A stretch of DNA of 64,000 nt from UBA1127 sp034422455. Its GTDB lineage: Bacteria > Chloroflexota > Dehalococcoidia > Lucifugimonadales > UBA1127. This document shows positions 8,821-17,330 of the stretch, piece after piece (the stretch's first letter is position 1; each line of letters opens with the position of its first letter). The translations under genes were made by a program, and so were the position numbers. The notes below the pieces were generated by a model, which searched no databases, was not told the DNA's origin, and was given only the letters and a program-made list of their open reading frames with translations. The stretch spans positions 124,001 to 188,000 of the forward strand of contig DAOUJQ010000012.1 of the NCBI GenBank assembly GCA_034422455.1, given 5' to 3'.

Positions 8821-10617
8821 TTATCCGGCAGCCTTGATGTTGTACAGGTGCGTCCACGTGCCGGAGATGTTCCCCGGGAAGACGTAGTCCGCCACCACGT
8901 TCGGGTCAACAGCGATCTTTGCGGGAATCCAGAACAGCGGGACCGACTGGTTCACGCCGAATGAACGGTCGCCCAGCCTTCGCAGCGCCGCGTCCTGCTC
9001 GTCCAGGCTCAGGGTGGAGGTGGCCTCCCGGTAGTAGCCGTTCATCTCCGGGTCCTGGTAGTTGCCGGAGGTGGGGTGGGAAGAGGTCATGTACACCCGT
9101 GCCGCCAGGAAGATGTCCGAGGAAGTGGACACAAGGCCGATGTGATTGTCGAACTCGTGGGCGCGGGCCTGCGCATTCCGCGTGGCCGGGTCAAGGGTGA
9201 TCAGGTTCGCCTTGACGCCGATGTCCGAGTAGAAGCCCTGAACGGACTCGATCAGGTCCAGCGAACCGGCGTAGGTGGTGAGGTTGATCAGGTGCAGGTT
9301 CGTCTCCAACGGGTTGTTTTCGTTGTAGCCTGCCTCCGCCAGGGCGGCCCGTGCGCCCGACGGGTCGTAACCGTACTCGGCGTCGAACCGGTCGACCCAG
9401 GCGGGGTTCCAGCCAAGGCGGCTGGGGTGGAAGTGGCTGTGCACCTGCTGCTGCGCCTCGTTGCCGAAGAACGCCTCGTTGAGCGCGGCGCGGTCGATGG
9501 CCTTGCTCAGCGCCTTGCGGACGTTCTGGTTGAGCAGCGGGCTGTCCGGGAACTTGCGGCCGGAAGCCGGGTCACCGTGGTCAATCCACCAGGACCCCTG
9601 GAAGTTGAAGAACGTCCGGAAGCCGGGGACGTTGCCCTGCACCAGCTTGCGGCCGGATCCTATGGCCTGGGCTTCCAGGTCGGAGGGGATAGGCGTCAGG
9701 TGGATCTCGCCGGTCAGCAGCGCGGCCAACCGGGTTGAGGCTTCCGACGTCCAGCGAATCTCCAACTCCGGGAAGTCCGGAGTTACGCGCCAGTGCGGAG
9801 TTGAGCCGCGCTCGAACCGGACGTACTGCCCCTGCGCCCGCTCCTTGAACTCGTACGGGCCGGTGCCGACGATGGGCTCGTCTGCGAGCGTCGGCTGACC
9901 AACCTCGTCGTACATGTCCTTGCTCTGGATCTCCCAACCGCCGATGAGCTGGGAGATGCCGTTGAAGTTGCCGGGGTTTGCCCTGCCGAGGCGGACGACG
10001 AACTCATGGTCGCTGATCGCTTGAATCTCGTCGATCTCCCGGCGGAATTGGGACGCCAGACCGTGCAGCGAGTCGTCCCGGGAGATGCTCCAGGCCACGT
10101 GCTGCACGTCCTTGGTGGTGACCTGGCCCCAGCCGTTGTGGAACTGGACGCCTTCCTGCAGCTTGAATCGAATGCCCAAACCGTCCGGCTCTACGGACCA
10201 CTCCGTCGCCAGCTGCGGCTCGAAAGCGCCCGTCTCCGGGTTTACGCCGACGAGGTAGTCGTACATCGGGCGGAGCTGCACGCTGGGAGGCGAGCTGAAG
10301 TCGAAGTTGCTGTCGTTGCCCTCCGTCGATGGCGCAGGGAACGAGATTACCACCCGCTCCACCTTCGGTTCTATTGCGGGCATCGCGCCTGACGTATCGA
10401 CTGGCTGTACGGGTGTGTCAGGTTGCTGAGGCGCGCCGGCCTGGGCGGTGATGCCCTCGGGCTGTGGGGCCGCCGCCGGAGCCTCAGGCTGCTGCGGTGC
10501 GGCCGCAGGCGCCGACGTGGTTGGGGCTGTGGTGGTGTCGCTATCGCCGCCGCATGCGGCAAATGCAAACAGTGTTGCCATCACAGCAACGGCTATGAAG
10601 ATCCATCGCTTCTCCAT
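8821..10617 (-). CDS. Peptide/nickel-type ABC transporter substrate-binding lipoprotein
   Basis: Solute-binding protein of family 5 (OppA/DppA type), about 598 residues. The signal peptide MEKRWIFIAVAVMATLF leads to the lipobox F-A-A-C. A Pro/Ala/Gln-rich linker follows, then the family 5 fold (segments LATEWSVEPDGL, KDVQHVAWSISR, LSKAIDR). I start at the ATG 10615-10617 because AGGGAGGG sits just before it; a GTG 18 bases upstream is in frame but would precede the signal peptide. No permease or ATPase genes are adjacent, so it is an orphan binding protein here. The ligand is unknown. Confidence 0.88.
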   Translation of the reverse strand: MEKRWIFIAVAVMATLFAFAACGGDSDTTTAPTTSAPAAAPQQPEAPAAAPQPEGITAQAGAPQQPDTPVQPVDTSGAMPAIEPKVERVVISFPAPSTEGNDSNFDFSSPPSVQLRPMYDYLVGVNPETGAFEPQLATEWSVEPDGLGIRFKLQEGVQFHNGWGQVTTKDVQHVAWSISRDDSLHGLASQFRREIDEIQAISDHEFVVRLGRANPGNFNGISQLIGGWEIQSKDMYDEVGQPTLADEPIVGTGPYEFKERAQGQYVRFERGSTPHWRVTPDFPELEIRWTSEASTRLAALLTGEIHLTPIPSDLEAQAIGSGRKLVQGNVPGFRTFFNFQGSWWIDHGDPASGRKFPDSPLLNQNVRKALSKAIDRAALNEAFFGNEAQQQVHSHFHPSRLGWNPAWVDRFDAEYGYDPSGARAALAEAGYNENNPLETNLHLINLTTYAGSLDLIESVQGFYSDIGVKANLITLDPATRNAQARAHEFDNHIGLVSTSSDIFLAARVYMTSSHPTSGNYQDPEMNGYYREATSTLSLDEQDAALRRLGDRSFGVNQSVPLFWIPAKIAVDPNVVADYVFPGNISGTWTHLYNIKAAG

Positions 10618-10836
10618 ATGTCCCTCCCTTGTCACCGCATCGTTGGCGCCCGGACATGAGTCCGTATATAGCTCATCTTGCGGCAGACAGATTTATGCTT
10701 TCAATTGTCCTGCACACTGCGCTTACTTGTCCATACTTCAATGTTTAGCATTCTCTATAACAATAGTGCAGGAAAGGCCAGCTATCGCCAGCCTCCCCTA
10801 CACCACGCTGAGGAGGGAGTCTTATGAAAAAAACTG

Positions 10837-12141
10837 CTAGGAAACACCGGCTCCCGGCGCGATGATGATTGTCCCGCTGCTCAGAACGCCGCCGCGTCGG
10901 GGCGAGAAGCGGCGCGCAGCGCTCCCTTCGCCGTCCGAGTCGTTGCCGCGATTGCCGAACCGGCCCCGGAACCGCTTGCCGACGTCTTCCAGCGAGCCCA
11001 CGAGGAGCAGCTTCAGCTGACCATCAACGACGATCGCATTCCCCTCGTCGTCGACCGCGAGGTCGCTGAGTGACGCCATCTCTCCATCCTTGATGATGCG
11101 GGAGCCGTCGCCCACGTTGGCTGTGATGTCGTCACCGCCGTCGTCCGGCGTCAGGACGACGCTGTCCTCTCCGATCTCCGTCACCGTGACGGAGCCTGCA
11201 ACAATCGAGACGCCGTCGTCTCTGGAGAGACCGCCACGCAAACTGCCAAACCGTCCCGGCCGCAGGCGAAAGGCGCCGTAGCCGTCTTCCAGCGTGACGT
11301 CGATTGTGAGGTTGCTGTCCTCGCCGTCACGGTCCACGACCAGCGCGAGCGTATCGCCGGCTTCTCCTTCTCTCACGGCACTCACAACGCCCGCGACTCC
11401 ATCGACCGCATCGCCGTCAACGGAGACGATGATGTCGCCCTTCCGGAGGCCCGCGTCGTCCGCCGGGCCGTCCGCGCGGACACCCACGATCACGACGCCT
11501 TCCGTCGCCTCAATCTCCAACTTCCCCGCCAGGTTGTCGTTCAGGTTCGCGACCGTTGCCCCGATGCCCGGGCCGCGGGCGATCATTTCTTCGCCGTCTT
11601 TGCCCTCGCCGGTGCGCTTGCGGCCTTCACTGTCTCCGTGCTTCGCTTGGGTCGGACGCTCGACGGCGGTAACGTCGTATGTCGACTCCGAGCGGTCACG
11701 TTCGACCGTGAAGGAGAGCGTATCGCCGATGGACGCTTCGCCGACCGCTTGCCGGACATCGGCGACGTTGGATACGCCGGTGTCGCCGACTGACAGGATG
11801 ACGTCGCCCTTTTCAATGCCGGCCGCAGCGGCGGGCCCGTCCTCCACGACCTTGATGACGACGACACCCTCGGTGGCGTCGATCTCAAGCTTGTCGGCCA
11901 CGCGGTCGGACAGGTTCATGACGTACAGGCCGACCCACGGCTTGGCTGCCTTCTCGCCGTCGTCGCCGTCGTCGGTCGTTGCATGAGTCTCGGTAGTGGA
12001 AGTGTCTTCGCTCGCTGTGATGGTCGCCGTTTCCGCAGGGGCCGGCGCATCAGACCCGCTCGTCACGGCGGCATACACCGATGCCGGGATGATGATGGCC
12101 AGCGCAAGCGAAAGTGCGGCTATGACTATCGACTTTGGCAT
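10837..12141 (-). CDS. Secreted protein with two PDZ domains
   Basis: The 434 residues begin with a signal peptide (to about residue 25, ending VYA-A) and a Thr/Ala/Asp-rich linker. Two PDZ domains follow, at about 65-160 and 190-285; each carries the EATEGVVI/GxxKGDxI pattern (GIEKGDVILSVGD and GLRKGDIIVSVDG). A beta-rich C-terminal region ends in SGTIIIAPGAGVS. There is no trypsin-like Ser protease domain, so it is not an HtrA/DegP protease but probably an extracytoplasmic scaffold. GGGGAAGG precedes the ATG. Its partner is not evident from the neighbours. Bases 10618-10836 hold no gene apart from the 5-prime region of the binding-protein gene. Confidence 0.8.
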   Translation of the reverse strand: MPKSIVIAALSLALAIIIPASVYAAVTSGSDAPAPAETATITASEDTSTTETHATTDDGDDGEKAAKPWVGLYVMNLSDRVADKLEIDATEGVVVIKVVEDGPAAAAGIEKGDVILSVGDTGVSNVADVRQAVGEASIGDTLSFTVERDRSESTYDVTAVERPTQAKHGDSEGRKRTGEGKDGEEMIARGPGIGATVANLNDNLAGKLEIEATEGVVIVGVRADGPADDAGLRKGDIIVSVDGDAVDGVAGVVSAVREGEAGDTLALVVDRDGEDSNLTIDVTLEDGYGAFRLRPGRFGSLRGGLSRDDGVSIVAGSVTVTEIGEDSVVLTPDDGGDDITANVGDGSRIIKDGEMASLSDLAVDDEGNAIVVDGQLKLLLVGSLEDVGKRFRGRFGNRGNDSDGEGSAARRFSPRRGGVLSSGTIIIAPGAGVS

Positions 12142-12299
12142 TCCTTCCCCCTAGTGTTCTTATGTGAAGAACGCGTTCAAGAAAGGGAACGATTCTCCCG
12201 CCGGAAGAGTTAGCGCTCCGGCGGAATGCCGGTTGGCGCGCTTGCCACGCCGGTTGACGAACCCTATGGTGGAAGGGACGAACATCAAGGAGCCGACTC

Positions 12300-12785
12300 A
12301 TGGCGGAGACCTCGGCGCCACTGCACATTCCGGCGGACGTGCTTGAGAGCGTGTACGCCCACGCGCGGTCGGTTTTTCCTGCAGAGTGCTGCGGTTGGCT
12401 GGCCGGTCCGCGGGGCGGCGGCATGGTCACGACGGCGCGCCCGTGCAACAACGCGCAGTCGCAGGGGATCCATCCGACGGCTGCAATGCGGGGCGAGGAA
12501 ACGGCGTACGTCTTCAGCAAGGAGGACGTTCTCGAGTTCAACCAAGGCATCGACTCGGACGAGCCGCCGCTCATCATCTACCACTCGCACCCCAACGGCA
12601 GGTCCTACCTCTCCAAGGTCGACATGGAGAACGCCACCGACCCGTGGGGCGACGGCAAGATGTTCCCGGTGCAGCAGCTCGTAGTCGGCATCGACGCCGA
12701 ACGTGTAGTCGAGGCCAAACTGTTCGACTGGTCGGACGAAGAGCGGACATTCGTGGAGATTGCCCGGTTCCCCGGCGAGGGGTAG
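12300..12785 (+). CDS. JAMM/MPN+ zinc metallopeptidase (Mec-like)
   Basis: The 161-residue protein carries a complete JAMM zinc site: Glu29, then H95-S-H97, Ser105 and Asp108 in the segment HSHPNGRSYLSKVD. JAMM proteins of this size in bacteria include Mec, which releases cysteine from the sulfur carrier CysO, and other ubiquitin-like-protein peptidases. The APS reductase gene cysH lies about 700 bases downstream on the same strand, so a role in cysteine biosynthesis is a reasonable inference. No CysO/ThiS-like carrier is visible in the window. AAGGAG precedes the ATG. A general JAB1/Mov34 hydrolase is the cautious call. Confidence 0.87.
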   Translation: MAETSAPLHIPADVLESVYAHARSVFPAECCGWLAGPRGGGMVTTARPCNNAQSQGIHPTAAMRGEETAYVFSKEDVLEFNQGIDSDEPPLIIYHSHPNGRSYLSKVDMENATDPWGDGKMFPVQQLVVGIDAERVVEAKLFDWSDEERTFVEIARFPGEG

Positions 12786-12802
12786 GAAGGGCCGTCTACC
12801 AT

Positions 12803-12840
12803 CCGTTCGTTAAACCCTTCGACATGCTCAGGGCGAACGG
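12803..12840. repeat. Palindromic repeat between convergent genes
   Basis: CCGTTCG (12803-12809) pairs with CGAACGG (12834-12840), with CCCT/AGGG pairing inside. The inner part (CCCTTCGACATGCTCAGGG) belongs to the CCCTGAGC-N-TGTCGAAGGG family seen again near 52.6-52.9 kb. It may act as a terminator for both convergent genes. Confidence 0.7.
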
Positions 12841-12855
12841 ATAGCTTAGCGAGAT

Positions 12856-13158
12856 TTACTCGAAGCGCTGGTACCACTCCGGCGGCGGCCCGATGCTGGG
12901 GTCTTCGTCGCCGTCCGACTCCTGCAGCTTGCAGCGGTCGGGGTCCACGCCGTACTCGGACAGCAGCGCGAGCATGTCGCCGATGAGCTCCTCGCCCAGG
13001 GCGCCGACCATCGCCTCGCGGCCTGCCTGGCACCAGAAGACCAGGAAGTAGTGCAGTTGCCCGACGGTCTCGATGGGGTAGGCGTGCAGGAGCAGGGGCA
13101 GCACCGGCTCCTCGCCGCCGAATTCATGCCTTTGGACCACGGCCAGCATTCGTCGCAT
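12856..13158 (-). CDS. Conserved-looking hypothetical protein, 100 residues
   Basis: I do not recognise the family. The protein is compact and mostly helical in appearance, with an aromatic/hydrophobic core (LHYFLVFWCQAGREAM) and an acidic tail ending PPPEWYQRFE. The ATG at 13156-13158 follows GGGGAG; an in-frame ATG eight codons upstream (13180-13182) also has a GGGG-type site. It is transcribed away from cysH and shares the intergenic region with the cysH leader, so a sulfur-related role is possible but unsupported by motif. Confidence 0.6.
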   Translation of the reverse strand: MRRMLAVVQRHEFGGEEPVLPLLLHAYPIETVGQLHYFLVFWCQAGREAMVGALGEELIGDMLALLSEYGVDPDRCKLQESDGDEDPSIGPPPEWYQRFE

Positions 13159-13235
13159 CGTCTCCCCTTTGTGCGCCGACATTATCCCCGGCGTAGCTGG
13201 CGAGAACAAGCTGGGGACGAGTTTCGCGGCGGGTG

Positions 13236-13265
13236 TTGACAGGTTAAGCAAAGGGTTTGTATGAT
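13236..13265 (+). promoter_or_regulatory. Strong promoter of the cysH leader
   Basis: A perfect TTGACA (13236-13241) and near-perfect TATGAT (13260-13265) are separated by 18 bases. The start of transcription should fall near 13272, so the ATG at 13261 cannot be translated and the leader ORF must start downstream. Confidence 0.85.
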
Positions 13266-13296
13266 TCATCACGAGCTTAGGAGGGTCTCTGAAATC

Positions 13297-13395
13297 ATGC
13301 CCCGCGACCTGCAGGTAGGGAACATGGCCAACAGCTGCGTGTGTTGCTGTTGTTGTATGCCTGCATCCGTCGGGGTGGAGGGTCTGAGCGGCTAG
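13297..13395 (+). CDS. Polycysteine leader peptide upstream of cysH
   Basis: A 32-codon ORF with ATG at 13297, preceded by AGGAGGG (13279-13285). An internal in-frame ATG at 13324 could also start it. The core encodes N-S-C-V-C-C-C-C-C-M-P: six Cys in seven codons (TGC GTG TGT TGC TGT TGT TGT), and it stops at TAG 13393-13395. The stop is 31 bases before a Rho-independent terminator that precedes cysH. Polycysteine leader ORFs acting as cysteine-responsive attenuators are known from mycobacteria. This arrangement looks the same in principle: translation past the Cys codons would report cysteine supply. The peptide itself probably has no other function. Confidence 0.85.
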   Translation: MPRDLQVGNMANSCVCCCCCMPASVGVEGLSG

Positions 13396-13426
13396 ACATA
13401 CGCGCATAAGCCCACAGAGACCACGC

Positions 13427-13459
13427 AATCGCCCGGCGGAACAGCCAGGGCGATTTTTT
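13427..13459 (+). terminator. Attenuator terminator in the cysH leader
   Basis: AATCGCCC (13427-13434) pairs with GGGCGATT (13448-13455), with an inner GGC/GCC pairing, followed by an unbroken run of six T (13454-13459). It lies between the polycysteine ORF and the cysH start codon, where constitutive termination would silence cysH. Confidence 0.9.
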
Positions 13460-13497
13460 ATGCCTGGCTCCGTCGTGCAGAAGGAAAGGAAGTTCCC

Positions 13498-14286
13498 TTG
13501 ACAAACGTGACAACAGAAGCGCGGACGAATCGGTGGTCGGCCGAGGCCCTGGAGGCCGTCAACGAGCAGCTGGAAGGCGCATCGCCGGAAAAGATCCTGG
13601 CGTGGGCGCTGGAGCAGTTTGCCGGCAAGATCACCCTCGCCTGTAGCTTTGGCGGCGTGAGCGGCATGGTCCTGCTGGACATGACGGTGAAGAAGGACCC
13701 GTCCGTCCCCGTCTTCTACGCGGACACGGACTTTCTCTTCCCGGAGACCTATGCGCTTCGCGACTTGGTCGCGGAGAAGTATGGCATCGAGCCTAAGGCG
13801 TACAAGTCGGCGCTTACGCCGCTGGAGCAGGCCGTGCAGTACGGCGAGGCTCTCTGGTCGCGCGACCCGAACCTCTGCTGCGACCTCCGCAAGGTCGAGC
13901 CGACCGCCCGCGCGCTTGAGGGATTCGACGCGTGGATCACCGGCATCCGCCGCGACCAGTCGTCCACGCGCAAGAGCGTGGCAGCCGTCGAGTGGGACGA
14001 GAAGTTCGGGCTGGTCAAGGTCAACCCGCTGGCAGCTTGGGACGAGGAGCAGACCCGCGCCTACCTGGCCAAGCACGACGTGCCCTACAACCCGCTGAAT
14101 GACCAGGGTTACCCGAGCCTCGGCTGCACGCACTGCACCCGTGCCGTTGCTGCGGGCGAGGACCCGCGCGCGGGCCGCTGGGCGGGGTTCGACAAGACGG
14201 AGTGCGGCATCCACTTCGAGGGCGAACCGGCGGGGCAGAAGCCGGGCCTGCTGAGCATCTTGCGCAACCTCGCGCCGGGCGGGTAG
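13498..14286 (+). CDS. cysH: Adenylyl-sulfate reductase (thioredoxin-dependent, 4Fe-4S type)
   Basis: Reduces activated sulfate (APS) to sulfite in assimilatory sulfur metabolism. The 262 residues contain the Cys pairs C127-C128 and C210-x2-C213 that bind the 4Fe-4S cluster of APS reductases and distinguish them from PAPS-only enzymes. The catalytic motif ECGIH is at 235-239. The P-loop-like CSFGGVSG near residue 50 fits the adenylyl-binding site. Translation begins at TTG 13498 behind AAGGAAG, an uncommon start that would lower expression. It is monocistronic, bounded by the leader attenuator and a strong terminator. Confidence 0.93.
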   Translation: MTNVTTEARTNRWSAEALEAVNEQLEGASPEKILAWALEQFAGKITLACSFGGVSGMVLLDMTVKKDPSVPVFYADTDFLFPETYALRDLVAEKYGIEPKAYKSALTPLEQAVQYGEALWSRDPNLCCDLRKVEPTARALEGFDAWITGIRRDQSSTRKSVAAVEWDEKFGLVKVNPLAAWDEEQTRAYLAKHDVPYNPLNDQGYPSLGCTHCTRAVAAGEDPRAGRWAGFDKTECGIHFEGEPAGQKPGLLSILRNLAPGG

Positions 14287-14309
14287 CCGTCGACCGACCA
14301 AGAGCAAGC

Positions 14310-14343
14310 GAAAGCCGCGCATCACATCGATGCGCGGCTTTCT
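14310..14343 (+). terminator. Terminator of cysH
   Basis: A perfect 13-bp stem (14310-14322 with 14330-14342) closes a 7-base loop and ends in CTTTCTT. It isolates cysH from the convergent tRNA-Gly gene. Confidence 0.92.
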
Positions 14344-14387
14344 TGCGTCAAGCAAACGACGATTCCTTCGCTGTCTTGGGGAATAGA

Positions 14388-14462
14388 TGGAGCGGGCGAT
14401 GGGAGTCGAACCCACGACAACTTGCTTGGGAAGCAAGGGCTCTACCACTGAGCTACGCCCGC
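14388..14462 (-). tRNA. tRNA-Gly (anticodon CCC)
   Basis: Complete cloverleaf: acceptor GCGGGCG (14456-14462) pairs with 14392-14398, D arm GCTC/GAGC, anticodon stem CTTGC/GCAAG with loop TTCCCAA, T arm GTGGG/CCCAT, discriminator T and an encoded CCA (14388-14390). It lies 47 bases behind gcvPB on the same strand, so the gcv transcript could read into it. Confidence 0.96.
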
Positions 14463-14509
14463 GTCAGGCCGCCATTCTAGGCATCGCCGTTGCCGAGTGT
14501 CAATTGAGG

Positions 14510-15985
14510 CTAGGGCGCCTGCCAGCGCAGGTCCGGCTGGCGTGCGGCGCGTGCCTCGTCGAGGCGGCCCACCGGCGTGAAGTGCGGCGCCTCCAGCAGC
14601 AGCTCCGGCGACTCCTCGCACTCCCGAGCAATCGTCTCCATGACGGCGATGAAGGCGTCCAGCGTCTCCTTGCTCTCCGTCTCCGTCGGTTCCACCATCA
14701 GCGCCTCGTCCACGATGAGCGGAAAGTACATCGTCGGCGGGTGCACGCCGTAGTCGATCATGCGCTTCGATATGTCGAGCGCCTTCACGCCGAGCTCCCG
14801 CTGCGGGCGGCACGAGAACACCACCTCGTGCATGCACGTCCTGTCGACGGCCACCTTAAACGCATGCTCAAGCTGCTTGCGCAGGTAGTTGGCGTTCAGC
14901 ACCGCATCGCCGCTGGCCTGCCGCAGGCCCTCCGCGCCGAGGGCCCGCATGAACGTGTACGCCCGCACCAGCACCCCGAAGTTCCCGTGCCCGGCGGACA
15001 GCGGGCCGATGGAGCTTGGCGGCGTCGCAAACCGGTATTGCGCCTCGTCGCCATCCCCCACCTTCTCCACCACCGGCGACGGCAGGTACGGCGTCAGCCG
15101 CTCGCCGACGCACACCGGGCCCGCGCCCGGCCCGCCGCCGCCGTGGGGCGTGCTCATCGTCTTGTGCAGGTTCAGGTGAACGACGTCGAACCCAAGGTCG
15201 TGGGGCCGGGCGCGGCCCAGCAACGCGTTCATGTTCGCGCCGTCGCCGTACACCAGCCCTCCTGCGCTGTGCACAATCTCGCAGACGCGCGCGATGTTTG
15301 GGTTGAACAGCCCCAGGGTGTTGGGGATGGTGATCATCAGTCCCGCGAGCCTGTCGTTGGCCGCGGCTTCCACGGCCTCCATGTCGACGCGCCCCAGGCT
15401 GTCGGACGGCAGCGTCACCACTTCGAATCCGCCCATCGCCGCTGACGCCGGGTTCGTGCCGTGGGCGCTGTCTGGGATGAGCATGACCTTGCGGTCGGAC
15501 TCGCCCCGGCTCTCGTGGTAAGCCTTGATCATCAGCACGCCAGCCAGCTCGCCGTGCGCGCCGGCCAGGGGCGCGAGGGAGCTCGCCGCACCGCCGGTGA
15601 TCTCTTCGAGGCACCGCTGCAAGTCGTACATGAGCTGCAAGGCACCCTGCACCGTCTCCGCCGGCTGCAGCGGGTGAATGGCGGAGAAGCCGGCCAGCGA
15701 CGCGATGGCGTCGTTGATCTTGGGGTTGTACTTCATCGTGCAGGAGCCAAGCGGGTAGAGGTTGGTGTCCACGGAGAAGTTGCGCTGCGACATCCGCGTG
15801 TAGTGGCGGACGACGTCCAGCTCGGAGACTTCCGGGAGGCGCAGGCCGTCACGCAGCAGCGAGGCGTCCGGCATCGGCTGCTCCGGCACGTCCGAGTCCG
15901 GTAGCTGCACGCCCGAGCGGCCCGGCTGCGCCAGGTCCCACAGTGTCCCCAACGTGGATTCAGTGGTCACAGGTTCAGTCGTCAT
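14510..15985 (-). CDS. gcvPB: Glycine dehydrogenase (decarboxylating), subunit 2
   Basis: The C-terminal half of the two-subunit P-protein of the glycine cleavage system; with GcvPA it decarboxylates glycine and passes the aminomethyl group to lipoyl-GcvH. The 491 residues contain the PLP-binding segment NLHKTMSTPHGGGGPG with the Schiff-base Lys, the NTNLYPLGSCTMKYNPK motif near the N-terminus, and an ending rich in acidic helices. The ATG at 15983-15985 overlaps the gcvPA stop (ATGA), indicating translational coupling. Order and strand match a gcvT-H-PA-PB operon. Confidence 0.95.
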   Translation of the reverse strand: MTTEPVTTESTLGTLWDLAQPGRSGVQLPDSDVPEQPMPDASLLRDGLRLPEVSELDVVRHYTRMSQRNFSVDTNLYPLGSCTMKYNPKINDAIASLAGFSAIHPLQPAETVQGALQLMYDLQRCLEEITGGAASSLAPLAGAHGELAGVLMIKAYHESRGESDRKVMLIPDSAHGTNPASAAMGGFEVVTLPSDSLGRVDMEAVEAAANDRLAGLMITIPNTLGLFNPNIARVCEIVHSAGGLVYGDGANMNALLGRARPHDLGFDVVHLNLHKTMSTPHGGGGPGAGPVCVGERLTPYLPSPVVEKVGDGDEAQYRFATPPSSIGPLSAGHGNFGVLVRAYTFMRALGAEGLRQASGDAVLNANYLRKQLEHAFKVAVDRTCMHEVVFSCRPQRELGVKALDISKRMIDYGVHPPTMYFPLIVDEALMVEPTETESKETLDAFIAVMETIARECEESPELLLEAPHFTPVGRLDEARAARQPDLRWQAP

Positions 15986-17316
15986 GCGGCAACCTCCGCC
16001 GCGATGTCCTTCAACGCCTCCGCCAACGCCTCGATCTCCGCTCTGGCGTGCATCTCCGTCACGCTCAGCAGCAGGCCGTTCTTGACCGCGTCGCTGATGT
16101 CCAGCCCACCTATGATGCCGCGTACCCACAGCTTGCCGTTGACCGCCGACGCCGGTTGTGGGCACTGCACGGCAAACTCGTTGAACCACGGGCCGCTGTT
16201 CACGACGGCGTAGCCGTCCAGCGCGTCGATGAGCGACGCGGCGTAGTGCGCTTTCTGGTAGCTGAGCTCGGCCATCTTGCGCAGCCCGCCGGGGCCGAGC
16301 GCCGCCAGGCACACCGCCGTCCCCGTCGCGATGAGCGCCTCCGAGGTGCAGATGTTGGATGTCGCCCGCTCCCGCCGGATGTGCTGCTCGCGCGTCTGCA
16401 GCGTTAGCGCGTACCCCGTGCGCCCGGAGTGGTCGACCGTTCGGCCGGCGATGCGCCCCGGCATCTGCCGGATGTGCGCGTTCCGGCAGGCGAAGTAGCC
16501 CACGTACGGACCGCCGAAGCTGACGTTCACGCCGATGGGCTGCGTCTCCCCCGTCACGATGTCCGCGCCGAAGTCGCCGGGAGCCTTGAACATGCCGAGC
16601 GCGACCGGGTCCGCGCTCACGCACAGCAGCGCCCCTGCGTCATGCGCGGCGTCGGCGAGTGGGCCCAGGTCCTTCACGTTGCCGAAGTAGTCCGGGTACT
16701 GCGCCAGCACGCACGCAGTGTCGTCGCCGAAGGCCTCCGCGCCGGGAGCAACCGTGACGACCTCGATGCCCTGCGGCAGGAGGTACGTGTCCACCACCGC
16801 ACGGTAGCGCGGGTTCACGGTGTCGTGCACCACGACGCTGTTGCGGCGCGTCACCCGGCACGCCATCAGCGCGGCCTCCGCCAGCGAGCTCGCGCCGTCG
16901 TACATGCCGGCGTTGGCGGCCTCCATGCCCGTGATCTCGCAGATCATCGACTGGTACTCGTAGGTGGCCTGCAGCGTGCCCTGGCTCACCTCCGGCTGGT
17001 ACGGCGTGTAGGAGGTGAGGAACTCTCCGCGCGAGATCATCGCGCCCACGACGCTGGGGATGAAGTGGCGGTAGACGCCGCCGCCGAGGAAGCAGGAGTA
17101 GTCGCTCGCCGCCGCGTTGCGCTTGGCCAGCGCCCCGATCTCGCGCTGCAGATCGAGCTCTGTAAGCGCCGGGGGCAGGTTGAGGTCCGGGTTGCGGAAC
17201 CGGTCCGGGATGTCCGCGAACAGCTCATCGACGGCGGCAACGCCAACGGCGTCCAGCAGCTGCCGTCGCTGCGCCTCTGTGTGCGGGTGGTATGAGTGCG
17301 GAAAGGGCGTTGACAT
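15982..17316 (-). CDS. gcvPA: Glycine dehydrogenase (decarboxylating), subunit 1
   Basis: The N-terminal half of split P-protein, 444 residues. It begins MSTPFPHSYHPHTEAQ, continues with the FLGGGVYRHFIPS and SYTPYQPEVSQGTLQ segments conserved in GcvPA, and includes TYEYQSMICEITGMEAANAG. It forms a heterotetramer with GcvPB. I use the ATG at 17314-17316 rather than the long in-frame extension upstream, which would run into gcvH. It lies 14 bases downstream of gcvH and overlaps gcvPB by four bases. Confidence 0.94.
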   Translation of the reverse strand: MSTPFPHSYHPHTEAQRRQLLDAVGVAAVDELFADIPDRFRNPDLNLPPALTELDLQREIGALAKRNAAASDYSCFLGGGVYRHFIPSVVGAMISRGEFLTSYTPYQPEVSQGTLQATYEYQSMICEITGMEAANAGMYDGASSLAEAALMACRVTRRNSVVVHDTVNPRYRAVVDTYLLPQGIEVVTVAPGAEAFGDDTACVLAQYPDYFGNVKDLGPLADAAHDAGALLCVSADPVALGMFKAPGDFGADIVTGETQPIGVNVSFGGPYVGYFACRNAHIRQMPGRIAGRTVDHSGRTGYALTLQTREQHIRRERATSNICTSEALIATGTAVCLAALGPGGLRKMAELSYQKAHYAASLIDALDGYAVVNSGPWFNEFAVQCPQPASAVNGKLWVRGIIGGLDISDAVKNGLLLSVTEMHARAEIEALAEALKDIAAEVAA

Positions 17317-17330
17317 CGTTGGTCTCTGCC

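Noticed and set aside
10823..10864. Thirteen-codon plus-strand ORF (MKKTARKHRLPAR) with GAGGAGGG upstream
   Set aside because: The ribosome-binding site is excellent, but the peptide overlaps the 3-prime end of the PDZ gene and has no visible promoter or partner; likely chance.
10837..12141. HtrA/DegP protease
   Set aside because: Two PDZ domains are present but there is no trypsin-like catalytic domain or His-Asp-Ser triad.
13261..13296. Longer leader peptide starting at ATG 13261
   Set aside because: This ATG lies in the promoter -10 element, upstream of the predicted transcript start.
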